64,000 nucleotides of DNA, from assembly GCF_012275375.1 (NCBI RefSeq), contig NZ_JAAZQJ010000004.1, positions 372,001 through 436,000 of the forward strand, in the 5' to 3' direction. Below the pieces are notes generated by a model. It saw only the letters and a list, made by a program, of their open reading frames with translations. It did no database searches and had not been told where the DNA came from. The position numbers were made by a program, and so were the translations under genes. Positions 17,026 through 25,367 of this stretch are shown in pieces. The stretch comes from Dyella sp. SG609. GTDB taxonomy: Bacteria; Pseudomonadota; Gammaproteobacteria; Xanthomonadales; Rhodanobacteraceae. The stretch's first letter is position 1; each line of letters opens with the position of its first letter.

Positions 17026-18063
17026 ATGGATATCGCCGAACTACTGGCCTTCTCGGTGAAGAACAAGGCGTCGGACTTGCACCTGTCCGCCGGCCTGCCG
17101 CCGATGATCCGCGTGGACGGCGACGTCAGGCGCATCAACATCCCGGCGCTGGAGCACAAGCAGGTGCACGCGCTGATCTACGACATCATGTCGGACAAGC
17201 AGCGCCGCGACTACGAGGAATTCCTCGAGGTCGACTTCTCCTTCGAGATCCCCGGCCTGGCCCGCTTCCGCGTCAACGCGTTCAACCAGAACCGCGGCGC
17301 CGGCAGCGTGTTCCGTACCATTCCGTCCGAAGTGCTGACCCTGGAAGACCTCGGCGCCCCGCGCATCTTCCGCGAGCTGATCGAGCAGCCGCAGGGCCTG
17401 ATCCTGGTCACCGGCCCGACCGGTTCGGGCAAGTCCACCACCCTGGCGGCGATGGTCGACCACATCAACAAGAACGAATACGGCCACATCCTCACCATCG
17501 AGGACCCGATCGAATTCGTGCACACCTCGCAGAAGTGCCTGGTCAACCAGCGCGAGGTGCACCGCGACACCCACGGCTTCAACGAGGCGCTGCGCTCGGC
17601 GCTGCGCGAAGACCCGGACTTCATCCTGGTGGGCGAGCTGCGCGACCTGGAAACCATCCGCCTGGCGCTGACCGCCGCGGAAACCGGCCACCTGGTGTTC
17701 GGCACCCTGCATACCAGCTCGGCGGCCAAGACCATCGACCGCATCATCGACGTGTTCCCCGCCGGCGAGAAGCCGATGGTGCGCTCGATGCTGTCCGAAT
17801 CGCTGCGCGCGGTGATCTCGCAGTCGCTGCTGAAGAAGGTGGGCGGCGGCCGCATGGCGGCGCACGAGATCATGGTCGGCATCCCGGCCATCCGCAACCT
17901 GATCCGCGAGGACAAGGTGGCGCAGATGTACTCCTCCATCCAGACCGGCCAGCAGTACGGCATGCAGACCCTCGACCAGAACCTGCAGGACCTGGTCAAG
18001 CGCGGCCTGATCACGCGCCAGCAGGCCGCGGCGTACGCGCGGAACAAGGAAGTATTTAAGTAA
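17026..18063 (+). CDS. pilT: Twitching motility retraction ATPase PilT
   Basis: Cytoplasmic hexameric ATPase that powers type IV pilus retraction. The 345-residue protein has Walker A GPTGSGKSTT near residues 130-139, the Asp box LTIEDPIEFVH near 157, Walker B FILVGELRDLET near 199-210, and the His box LVFGTLHTSSAAKTIDRII near 225. The AIRNLIRE motif, needed for retraction and specific to PilT, is intact near residues 288-295. The N-terminus MDIAELLAFSVKNKASDLHL is canonical. pilU follows after 133 bp containing a palindromic repeat. Confidence 0.98.
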   Translation: MDIAELLAFSVKNKASDLHLSAGLPPMIRVDGDVRRINIPALEHKQVHALIYDIMSDKQRRDYEEFLEVDFSFEIPGLARFRVNAFNQNRGAGSVFRTIPSEVLTLEDLGAPRIFRELIEQPQGLILVTGPTGSGKSTTLAAMVDHINKNEYGHILTIEDPIEFVHTSQKCLVNQREVHRDTHGFNEALRSALREDPDFILVGELRDLETIRLALTAAETGHLVFGTLHTSSAAKTIDRIIDVFPAGEKPMVRSMLSESLRAVISQSLLKKVGGGRMAAHEIMVGIPAIRNLIREDKVAQMYSSIQTGQQYGMQTLDQNLQDLVKRGLITRQQAAAYARNKEVFK

Positions 18064-18065
18064 TC

Positions 18066-18165
18066 GGGGAATAGGGAATGGGGAATAGGGAATAGGAAGA
18101 GCAGGAATCTGCACGCTTGCTGCGCCTCGCTTTTCCTGCTCCCTATTTCCTATTCCCCATTCCCA
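18066..18165. repeat. Purine-rich palindromic repeat between pilT and pilU (family D)
   Basis: The left arm is built of iterated ggggaata / gggaatag units ending agcaggaa (18066-18106); the right arm is its complement, ttcctgctccctat and so on (18132-18165), leaving a loop of about 25 bases. It can form a long hairpin in the pilT-pilU transcript. It might lower read-through or protect the pilT mRNA 3' end, letting PilT exceed PilU; this is an inference. There is no T-run typical of a rho-independent terminator. Confidence 0.75.
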
Positions 18166-18196
18166 GCTTCATTCCCGACTCCCTCCCGGAGGGCAT

Positions 18197-19363
18197 ATGA
18201 GCGACTTCGACTTCACCTCCTTCCTCAAGCTGATGGTCCACAAGAAGGCCTCGGACCTGTTCATCACCGCCGGCGTCGCGCCGTCGATGAAGGTGCAGGG
18301 CCGCATCGTGCCGATCACGCAGAGCCCGCTGTCGGCGCAGCAGTCGCGCGACATGGTGCTCAACGTGATGACGCCTTCGCAGCGCGAGGAGTTCGAAAAG
18401 ACCCACGAATGCCAGTTCGCCATCTCGGCGCAGGGCGTGGGCCGCTTCCGCGTGTCGTGCTTCTACCAGCGCAACTGCGTCGGCATGGTGCTGCGCCGGA
18501 TCGAGTCCAAGATCCCGACCATCGAGGAACTGAGCCTGCCGCCGGTGATCAAGCAGCTGGCCATGACCAAGCGCGGCATCATCATCTTCGTCGGCGGCAC
18601 CGGCACCGGTAAGTCCACCTCGCTGGCCTCGATGATCGGCTACCGCAACGCCAACTCGACCGGGCACATCATCACCATCGAGGACCCGATCGAATACGTG
18701 CACAAGCACGAGGGCTGCATCATCACGCAGCGCGAGCTGGGCATCGACACCGACAGCTGGGACAACGCGCTGAAGAACACCCTGCGCCAGGCGCCGGACG
18801 TGATCATGATCGGCGAGGTGCGTACGCGCGAAACGATGGAACACGCCATCAACTTCTCCGAAACCGGCCACCTGTGCCTGTGCACCCTGCACGCCAACAA
18901 CGCCAACCAGGCGATGGACCGCATCCTGCACTTCTTCCCGGAAGACCGGCGCTCGCAGCTGTTCATGGACCTGTCGCTGAACCTCAAGGGCGTGGTCGCG
19001 CAGCAGCTCATTCCCACGCCGGACGGCAAGGCGCGCCGCGTGGCGGTGGAGATCCTGCTGGGCACGCCGCTGGTGCAGGACTACATCCGCCAGGGCGAGA
19101 TCCACAAGCTCAAGGAAGTGATGAAGGAATCGACCAACCTCGGCATGAAGACCTTCGACCAGAGCCTGGTCGAGCTCTATCACGCCGGCGAGATCTCCTA
19201 CGAGGACGCGCTGCGCCACGCCGACAGCTCCAACGAAGTGCGCCTGCGCATCAAGCTGGCCCAGGGCGGCGACGCGCACACGCTGTCGCAGGGCCTGGAT
19301 GGCGTGGAGCTGGAAGAGACGCGCGACACCAACCAGCTGGGCGGCGGCATGTTGTATCGCTGA
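18197..19363 (+). CDS. pilU: Type IV pilus retraction accessory ATPase PilU
   Basis: PilT paralogue that assists retraction under load. The 388-residue protein shows Walker A GGTGTGKSTS near residue 133, IITIEDPIEYVHKHE, Walker B DVIMIGEVRTRETMEHAINF, and the His box HLCLCTLHANNANQAMDRI. PilU-specific features are the N-terminus FDFTSFLKLMVHKKASDLF and the longer C-terminus EVRLRIKLAQGGDAHTLSQG, with no AIRNLIRE motif. The start ATG follows TCCCGGAGGGCAT, a good ribosome binding site. The transcript ends at a perfect terminator hairpin 29 bp after the stop. Confidence 0.97.
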   Translation: MSDFDFTSFLKLMVHKKASDLFITAGVAPSMKVQGRIVPITQSPLSAQQSRDMVLNVMTPSQREEFEKTHECQFAISAQGVGRFRVSCFYQRNCVGMVLRRIESKIPTIEELSLPPVIKQLAMTKRGIIIFVGGTGTGKSTSLASMIGYRNANSTGHIITIEDPIEYVHKHEGCIITQRELGIDTDSWDNALKNTLRQAPDVIMIGEVRTRETMEHAINFSETGHLCLCTLHANNANQAMDRILHFFPEDRRSQLFMDLSLNLKGVVAQQLIPTPDGKARRVAVEILLGTPLVQDYIRQGEIHKLKEVMKESTNLGMKTFDQSLVELYHAGEISYEDALRHADSSNEVRLRIKLAQGGDAHTLSQGLDGVELEETRDTNQLGGGMLYR

Positions 19364-19391
19364 CGCGGCGCGTTACCGGTCGCTGCAAAAA

Positions 19392-19422
19392 GAAAGGAGC
19401 CCGCGGGCTCCTTTCTCGTTTC
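19392..19422 (+). terminator. Rho-independent terminator after pilU
   Basis: A perfect 12-bp inverted repeat without spare loop (gaaaggagcccg / cgggctcctttc, 19392-19415) is followed by tcgttt and preceded by an A-rich run (caaaaaagaaa), so it can work in both directions, ending pilU from the left and the BON gene transcript from the right. Confidence 0.85.
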
Positions 19423-19459
19423 CGCGCGCCCCGCGCTGGCAGGGAGCGGGGCGCGGCGC

Positions 19460-19828
19460 TTACTTCGCGTTGTCGCTGACGGTGACCCCGCCGGTGTCTA
19501 CGCTCTTCACGCCTTTGACCTTCTTGGCGATCGCCTCGATCTTGGCTTTCTCGCCCGAGGTGGCGGCGGTGCCGGTGATGGTGACCACGCCGTCGGTGGT
19601 GTTCACCGACAGGTCGCCGCTCTTGATGCCCTTGGTGGTGGCCAGCTCCGATTTCACCTTGGTGGTGATCCAGCCGTCGGCGGCCTTGTCCGGCACGGTC
19701 TGGTTGCTGGTCGGTTTCTGCGTGGCGCCTGCATCCTGCGCGGCGACCTGGGCCAGCGGCGAGGCGGCGAGCAGCGCGACCAGGGCGGCAGCAGGAAGGG
19801 TCTTACGGAACAGGTTGGAAGTCTGCAT
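19460..19828 (-). CDS. BON domain-containing periplasmic protein
   Basis: A 122-residue exported protein. The signal peptide is LFRKTLPAAALVALLAASPLAQVAAQ. One BON domain follows: GWITTKVKSELATTKGIKSGD, LSVNTTDGVVTITGTAATSG and KIEAIAKKVKGVKSVDTGGV. BON domains bind membranes or phospholipids and occur in OsmY-like envelope-stress proteins; a single-domain protein like this is often osmotically or stationary-phase induced. The ATG at 19826-19828 has CAGGAGAGTTGCC upstream, a good ribosome binding site. It is divergent from the TonB-dependent receptor across a 525-bp gap. Confidence 0.88.
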   Translation of the reverse strand: MQTSNLFRKTLPAAALVALLAASPLAQVAAQDAGATQKPTSNQTVPDKAADGWITTKVKSELATTKGIKSGDLSVNTTDGVVTITGTAATSGEKAKIEAIAKKVKGVKSVDTGGVTVSDNAK

Positions 19829-20138
19829 GGCAACTCTCCTGAGAAAGGGGACGCTGTCCGGGGGAGACAGCCGGACGCGGTGTTTCGAACGTCCGTCATC
19901 GATACCAGCAGGTCGGGTGTGAACAGCGCTTCGAAAGCGCGTGGAGACGTTCAGGGCGCGATCGCCAATGCGAAGGTTTCGTGCGCTTGTGCGAGCTGAA
20001 TCGCAAGCTTTCACGAAGCTTGCATGTCGCGCCGCAGCACGTGCGAATTCTCATTTTCTACAGCGATTTACGGGGTTTTCCAGCCCGCGCATGCGGCGGA
20101 ATTAGTGACCGGGTGAAAAAAATCGCGTTACAAATTCG

Positions 20139-20167
20139 TTGAGAATCGTACTTTGTTGCGCTATACA
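20139..20167 (+). promoter_or_regulatory. Candidate sigma-70 promoter with long leader for the TonB-dependent receptor
   Basis: TTGAGA (20139-20144), a 17-bp spacer and TATACA (20162-20167) match the housekeeping promoter well and lie in an A/T-rich patch that stands out in the gap. Transcription from about 20174 would give a leader of roughly 180 bases before the GTG start, with hairpins such as cagccc ... gggctg (20166-20188) and gcagggcccttccccgggct. The rest of the 19829-20138 gap contains the palindrome gcaagctttcacgaagcttgc (20002-20022) but no gene. Confidence 0.5.
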
Positions 20168-20353
20168 GCCCGCTGCTCTTCGGGGCTGGATGGATACGAG
20201 AGGGGGGCTCGTCGAGCCGCATCTGGTTAGCCATCCGGGGGCACGTTTCATTCCTCGGAGCAGGGCCCTTCCCCGGGCTCGCACGACCCACATCCCCGGT
20301 CCGCACCCGCTTGCGGATCTTGCGTTGCTAACAAGTTGATGGGAGTACAACCT

Positions 20354-23300
20354 GTGAGTTACCTCGCTGCTTTCACCAAGCGGCCTAAGGGACGTTCGTC
20401 CCTGGCCCTGGCCGTTGCCCTGGCTCTGGCCGGCACCGGCGCCCTGGCTCAGTCCAACATCACCGGCTCGATCTTCGGCCAGGTCGCCCCGCAGTCGGGC
20501 AATACCGTCGAGATCAAGAGCGTCGACACCGGCCTGACCCGTTCGGTCACCGTCGACGAGCAGGGCCGCTACCGCTTCAGCTCGCTGCCGACCGGCCGCT
20601 ACAGCGTGACGCTGAAGAACAACGGCGCCGCCGTCAGCACCCGCGACAACGTCGAGCTGAGCATCGCCGGCGGCACGGAAGTGTCCTTCGGCGCTTCCGC
20701 CGCGGCCGCGACCGACGCGAAGAACCTGGACGGCGTCTCGGTGGTGGCCTCGGCCCTGCCGGCCATCGACGTGTCCTCGGTCGACACCCGCACCGTGCTG
20801 ACCTCCGAGCAGCTGGCCAAGCTGCCGATCGACCGCGACATCGCCGCCGCCGCCATGCTGGCGCCGAGCGTGGTCGCCAACTCCAGCTACGGCGTGCCCA
20901 GCTTCGGCGGCGCGGCCTCGTCGGAGAACGCGTACTTCATCAACGGCTACGCCGTGACCAACCCGCTGACCTCGATCGGCTTCACGAAGCTGCCGTTCGA
21001 CGCGATCGACCAGCAGCAGGTGCTGACCGGCGGCTACGGCGCCGAGTTCGGCCGTTCCACCGGCGGCGTGATCAACATCGTCACCAAGCGCGGCTCGAAC
21101 CAGACCAAGGGCGGCATCTACACCATCTGGGAACCGGAAGCGCTGCGCGCCAGCCCGCGCAACAACTACTTCCCGCAGACCGGCGCGGCCACCAACGCCG
21201 CCACCGACGGCAAGCTGTACCAGTACCGCAACCGCAACCAGTACTGGAAGTCCACCGTCGGCGCGTACATCAGCGGCGCGCTGATCAAGGACCGCCTGTT
21301 CTACTACATCGACGCCGAAGTGAACCGCCAGGAAGGCGCCAGCGTCGGTTCGTTCTCGAACTCCGCGGCCTCGGCCTCGAAGATCGGCTACAGCGACTAC
21401 CAGTACAAGATGCCGCGCTGGACCGCGAAGATCGACTGGAACATCACCGACAACCACATCCTCGAATTCACGGGCGTGTCGGACAAGACCGAGTACACCT
21501 CGGATCGCTACGCGTACGACTACAAGACGCTCAGCCACGGCAACACGCAGACCGGCGGCGTCTACACCAAGGACGGCGGCGACCTCTACATCGCCAAGTA
21601 CACCGGCTACATCACCGACGACCTGACCGTGTCGGCGCTGTACGGCACGCAGAAGATCAACCACGTCCAGACCAACTACGGCTTCAATCCGGCCTGCCCG
21701 TACATCTCGGTCGGCTCGAACGCGCAGGCCCCGGGCGTCACCTACAACAGCTGCCAGACCGCGGTCACCTCGACCCTGCCGCTGGACGGCGCGAACGACA
21801 AGACCAAGGGCTGGCGCCTGGACATCGAGTACCGCCTCGGTGACCACGACATCCGCTTCGGCTACGACGCGCAGAACGCGAAGTCGTTCACCGGCAAGGA
21901 ATACGCCGGCGGCTACGCCTGGGTGTACGCCAAGCAGACCAACCCGGCCACCGCGATCGACCCGGGCCTGGGCGTGACCGGTTCGCCGGCTTCGGCGGGC
22001 GGCCTGGGCGCGCAGGGCTACTACGTCTACAAGGCGTACAACACCCAGCGTGCCGGCGTGGAAACCGACCAGGCGGCGCAGTTCATCGAAGACCGCTGGC
22101 AGGTCAACGATCGCTGGCTGCTCTCCATCGGCCTGCGCAACGAGCAGTTCACCAACTACAACAAGAACGGCGACGCCTACATCAAGCAGCGCCACCAGCT
22201 GGCGCCGCGCCTGGGCGCGTCGTGGGACGTGTTCGGCGATTCCAGCCTGAAGGTGTTCGCCAATGCCGGCCGCTACCACCTGGCCGTGCCGAACAACGCC
22301 GCCGTGCGCAGCGTGTCCGGTTCGCTGATCAGCAACCAGTACTTCACCTACACCGGCGTGGACCCGGTCAGCGGCGTGCCGCTCGGCCTGAACCCGATCG
22401 CGGTGAACCCGGCCAGCCCGTTCATCTGCGCCAGCACCGGCGGCGTGTCGTCCAACAAGGAATGCGGCCAGGCGCCGGATCCGCGCACCGTGGCCGCCAA
22501 GGGCCTGCGCGCGCACTTCCAGGACGAGTACATCCTGGGCATGGAGCAGCAGATCTCCCCGACCTTCAATTGGGGCGCGAAGCTGACCTATCGCAAGCTG
22601 ATGAGCGCGATCGACGACACCTGCATCCAGGCGCTCGGCAACAAGTGCCTCACCTTCAACCCGGGCCGCGGCAACACCTTCATGGTGGCGCAGGCGGACG
22701 GCAGCCTGAAGGAAGTGCACCTGAGCCAGAAGGACCTGAACCTGCCGGACCTGAAGCGTAAGTACTACGCGGTGGATCTGTTCGTCGAACACCCGTTCGC
22801 CGACAGCTGGTACGGCAAGGTCGAGTACACCTTCTCGCGCAACTACGGCAACACCGAAGGCCAGCTGGCCTCCGACCTGGATACCGGCGCGGGCGGCCAG
22901 ACCGACGTGTCGCGCACCCAGGACTGGGACCTGCCGCAGCTGATGGTCGGTTCCAACGGCACCCTGCCGAACCACCGCGCGCACCAGGTGAAGGCGTTCG
23001 GCTATTACCAGCTGAACCAGGAATGGCGCTTCGGCGCGACCCTGGTCGCCGCTTCGGGCCGCCCGAAGAACTGCACCAGCTTCTACCCGACCGCCGACGC
23101 CGGCCTGTACAACAGCTCCACGTACTGGTTCTGCGGCCTGCCGGGCCAGCCTGGCTATGCGATCTCGCCGCGCGGCTCCAAGGGCACCACGCCGTGGACC
23201 TACCAGCTGAACCTCAATGCGGCTTACACGCCGGGCTGGCTGGACAACAAGCTGACCCTGCAGCTCGACGTGATCAATGTGCTGAACCGCCAGACGGCGA

Positions 23301-23416
23301 CGATGTACAACTATCGCTACGCGCTGAACCGCACCACGGTGAACCCGCTGTACGGCCGTGAGCTGAACTACACCGATCCGCGCTACTTCCGCGTGACCGC
23401 CCGCTACGACTTCTAA
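20354..23416 (+). CDS. TonB-dependent receptor with carboxypeptidase-like N-terminal domain (Oar-like)
   Basis: Outer-membrane receptor of about 1020 residues. I place the start at the GTG 20354, eight bases after GGAG (20342-20345); an ATG at 20339 lies on that site. A signal peptide (SSLALAVALALAGTGALAQ) is followed by a carboxypeptidase regulatory-like beta domain (ITGSIFGQV ... TVDEQGRYRFSSLPTGRYSV), then a plug with GGYGAEFGRSTGGVINIVTK, and a beta-barrel ending in YFRVTARYDF with the terminal Phe required for assembly. This layout is the Oar family, expanded in Xanthomonadales and often used for peptide or glycan uptake or surface adhesion. The ligand cannot be told. No partner transporter lies next to it. 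Confidence 0.9.
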   Translation: MSYLAAFTKRPKGRSSLALAVALALAGTGALAQSNITGSIFGQVAPQSGNTVEIKSVDTGLTRSVTVDEQGRYRFSSLPTGRYSVTLKNNGAAVSTRDNVELSIAGGTEVSFGASAAAATDAKNLDGVSVVASALPAIDVSSVDTRTVLTSEQLAKLPIDRDIAAAAMLAPSVVANSSYGVPSFGGAASSENAYFINGYAVTNPLTSIGFTKLPFDAIDQQQVLTGGYGAEFGRSTGGVINIVTKRGSNQTKGGIYTIWEPEALRASPRNNYFPQTGAATNAATDGKLYQYRNRNQYWKSTVGAYISGALIKDRLFYYIDAEVNRQEGASVGSFSNSAASASKIGYSDYQYKMPRWTAKIDWNITDNHILEFTGVSDKTEYTSDRYAYDYKTLSHGNTQTGGVYTKDGGDLYIAKYTGYITDDLTVSALYGTQKINHVQTNYGFNPACPYISVGSNAQAPGVTYNSCQTAVTSTLPLDGANDKTKGWRLDIEYRLGDHDIRFGYDAQNAKSFTGKEYAGGYAWVYAKQTNPATAIDPGLGVTGSPASAGGLGAQGYYVYKAYNTQRAGVETDQAAQFIEDRWQVNDRWLLSIGLRNEQFTNYNKNGDAYIKQRHQLAPRLGASWDVFGDSSLKVFANAGRYHLAVPNNAAVRSVSGSLISNQYFTYTGVDPVSGVPLGLNPIAVNPASPFICASTGGVSSNKECGQAPDPRTVAAKGLRAHFQDEYILGMEQQISPTFNWGAKLTYRKLMSAIDDTCIQALGNKCLTFNPGRGNTFMVAQADGSLKEVHLSQKDLNLPDLKRKYYAVDLFVEHPFADSWYGKVEYTFSRNYGNTEGQLASDLDTGAGGQTDVSRTQDWDLPQLMVGSNGTLPNHRAHQVKAFGYYQLNQEWRFGATLVAASGRPKNCTSFYPTADAGLYNSSTYWFCGLPGQPGYAISPRGSKGTTPWTYQLNLNAAYTPGWLDNKLTLQLDVINVLNRQTATMYNYRYALNRTTVNPLYGRELNYTDPRYFRVTARYDF

Positions 23417-23478
23417 GCGGACGGAACGGCCCGGCGCCGCAAGGCTCCGGGCCGGTTTCGGCAGACCGAAGCACGAAG

Positions 23479-23507
23479 CCACCGGCAGCCGCCGGTGGTT
23501 TTTTTTT
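23479..23507 (+). terminator. Rho-independent terminator after the TonB-dependent receptor
   Basis: Perfect 8-bp stem ccaccggc / gccggtgg with an agcc loop (23479-23498) followed at once by nine T residues (23499-23507). A second GC-rich hairpin (cggcccgg ... ccgggccg, about 23427-23454) precedes it. Confidence 0.95.
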
Positions 23508-23594
23508 GCGCAGCGGCCGCGCTTCCCTTTAAGTTCCCGCCGATGCCGCCGCTACAGCGGCCGACCTGCAAGCGCCAGACGGAGCGAGGCTCTC

Positions 23595-25256
23595 ATGCAC
23601 CTGGACCTTCCCACCCTGATCTTCGTCAGCTTCCTCGCCGCCATCAGCGCGGCGATCGGCTTCACGTCGCTGATGCTGGTGCTGCGCGGACAGGCGGCGC
23701 TGCGGGTTTGGGTGGCCAGCCTGTGGGTGTCCACCGCGGGCATCGCGCTGATCTCGCTGCGCGGACAGATTCCGGACTTCATCTCGATCGTGCTGGCCAA
23801 CGGCGCCATCGCGCTGGCCGGCGCCCTGATGGTGAAGGGCCTGGCCGTGCATATGCAGCGGCGCCTGCGCTGGCGCGCGCCGCTGGCGATCGTGCTGGCC
23901 TATGCCGCCGGGATCGCCTGGTTCGCCTATGCGCAGCCGGACCTGCATGTGCGCATCGTGCTGGCGAGCGTGCAGGCGCTGATCTGGAATCTCTGGTCCA
24001 TCTATCTGCTGCTGCGTCATGCGCCGCGCGAGATCCGCCTGAGCTGCCGCATCCTGGCGCTGATCCTGGCGGCGGACGCCGTGCTGTTCATGATCCGCCC
24101 GTTCGTGCCGCTGAGTCCGGACGCGGGGCAGGACCTGCTGCGCGGCGGCGCGCCGGTGACCATGACCTATGTCGCCGGCATCGTGATCAGCCTCGCCGCC
24201 TATTTCGCGCTGCTGCTGCTGATCACCGAGCGCCTGATGGTCGACCTGCGCCGCGCGGCCTCGATCGATGCGCTGACCGGCCTGCTCAACCGCGGCGCCA
24301 TGCTGGCGGAAGGCCGCCGCGCCTTGGCCGCGAGCGGGCTGCACGGCCAGCCCTTCGCGGTGCTGGCGCTGGACCTGGACCGCTTCAAGCAGATCAACGA
24401 CCGCTGGGGGCACGAGGGCGGCGATGCGGTGCTGGTGCATGCCGCGGCGGTGCTGCGCGAGGTGGTGGCGTGGCCCGGGCACGCGTCGGGCCGTTACGGC
24501 GGCGAGGAATTCCTGCTGACCTTGCCGGGCGCGGACCTGCGGGCGGCGAGCGAGCTGGCGGAGCGGTTGCGCGCGGCTCTGGATGGTTCGTCGGTGATCG
24601 TGAACGGGCAGCGCCTTCGGGTGACTACGAGTATCGGGGTTGCCGTCGGGGCGGGTGGCGCGAGCTTTGAGCAGCTCGTGTCGTCGGCGGACCGGGCGCT
24701 GTATCGCGCGAAGTCGGATGGCCGCAACTGCGTGCGGCACGCGGCGGCTGACATGCTTCCGTGGCCCTCTCTCCTCCGGGGAGGGGGCAACGGTCTTGTC
24801 TCGCCGTCTCATTTTCGTCATCCCGGCGTAGGCCGGGATCCAGTGGCGGTATCGCTTGGTTGTTGCGTTGACGGTTGGTTGTCTCGCCGTTGGCGAGGGT
24901 TTCGCCCCGCTGCCGCGGGGCGAGTTACTTCTTCTTTGCGTGCCCAAAGAAGAAGTAACCAAGAAGAAAGGGCACCCTGCTTGGCGCCCTCAGCAGCAAA
25001 GCTGCTGAGGGTCCGTGAGGGCTGGCCGGGCTTTTTGACAGGGCATCCATGCCCTGATCAAAAAGGCGGGGACATCGTGTCCCCGCCCCCCTGCGGGGGC
25101 CTTTTCGTCCAGCCCTCACCGCCGGCGCCAAGGGGACCCGGTAGATCAAGAGCAGAAGCGCACCAGCGGAACGCCGCGGCTGCGCCGCGTGCTCTTGGTT
25201 CGATTTTCGCCTCGCGCTCCATCTCCCTCTCCCCTCCGGGGAGAGGGTCGGGGTGA
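23595..25256 (+). CDS. Membrane diguanylate cyclase (GGDEF) with read-through C-terminal tail
   Basis: Predicted c-di-GMP synthase of 553 codons. The first ~215 residues form about six to seven membrane helices (for example IFVSFLAAISAAIGFTSLML and YVAGIVISLAAYFALLLLIT), acting as a sensor. The GGDEF domain spans about residues 222-385: DALTGLLNRGAML, ALDLDRFKQINDRWGHEGGD, and the active-site GGEEF at 302-306, so catalysis is plausible. No RxxD inhibitory site is found five residues upstream, so product inhibition by that route is unlikely. After ADRALYRAKSDGRNCVRHAA the frame passes without a stop into intergenic repeats (about 24760 on), adding ~165 residues of repeat-encoded sequence such as VTSSLRAQRRSNQEER. 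The true stop seems to have been displaced. ATG 23595 is the only good start. Confidence 0.85.
   Translation: MHLDLPTLIFVSFLAAISAAIGFTSLMLVLRGQAALRVWVASLWVSTAGIALISLRGQIPDFISIVLANGAIALAGALMVKGLAVHMQRRLRWRAPLAIVLAYAAGIAWFAYAQPDLHVRIVLASVQALIWNLWSIYLLLRHAPREIRLSCRILALILAADAVLFMIRPFVPLSPDAGQDLLRGGAPVTMTYVAGIVISLAAYFALLLLITERLMVDLRRAASIDALTGLLNRGAMLAEGRRALAASGLHGQPFAVLALDLDRFKQINDRWGHEGGDAVLVHAAAVLREVVAWPGHASGRYGGEEFLLTLPGADLRAASELAERLRAALDGSSVIVNGQRLRVTTSIGVAVGAGGASFEQLVSSADRALYRAKSDGRNCVRHAAADMLPWPSLLRGGGNGLVSPSHFRHPGVGRDPVAVSLGCCVDGWLSRRWRGFRPAAAGRVTSSLRAQRRSNQEERAPCLAPSAAKLLRVREGWPGFLTGHPCPDQKGGDIVSPPPCGGLFVQPSPPAPRGPGRSRAEAHQRNAAAAPRALGSIFASRSISLSPPGRGSG
24816..25130. repeat. Multi-hairpin repeat, family B, copy 2 (inside the cyclase reading frame)
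   Basis: Module 1, cccggcgtaggccggg, is at 24822-24837; the shared link ggcggtatcgcttggtt follows; module 2 is a hairpin with 14-bp perfect arms (24924-24937 and 24946-24959, gttacttcttcttt and complement). Beyond it come further hairpins in series: ccctcagcag ... ctgctgaggg (24989-25013 region), ctttttga ... tcaaaaag with an inner cagggcat/atgccctg (about 25030-25066), cggggaca ... tgtccccg and ccccctgcggggg up to about 25100. Only the first two modules are shared with copy 1 at 11021-11180. A partial family A module (ccctctctcctccggggaggggg, 24763-24787) precedes it. Confidence 0.8.
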
Positions 25257-25355
25257 GGGGCCGGGCGGAGCGATGCGCGGAGGGGCGAGAAAGCTCAAAA
25301 GCTTTTCTTCTCTTCGCAGAAGCGTCGTCGCGAGCACCCACCCCTCATCTGTCCT
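25222..25355. repeat. Composite palindromic repeat, family A, copy 5
   Basis: Hairpin ccctctcccctccggggagaggg (25223-25247), the strip gtgaggggccgggcggagcga, a centre with ctcaaaagcttttct, then cgcgagcacccacccctcatctgtcctggccgg. It matches copy 2 (3791-3957) almost module for module, including aaagctttt and cagaagcg. It lies between the convergent cyclase and autotransporter genes, and the cyclase frame ends inside it (stop at 25254-25256). Confidence 0.8.
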
Positions 25356-25367
25356 GGCCGGTGTTTC

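Noticed and set aside
18066-18165. CRISPR-like reading of the gggaatag units
   Set aside because: Units are short, contiguous and palindromically paired with a second arm; there are no spacers and no cas genes.
20102-23482. 1126-codon minus-strand frame opposite the TonB-dependent receptor
   Set aside because: The receptor has signal peptide, plug and barrel motifs; the opposite frame has none.
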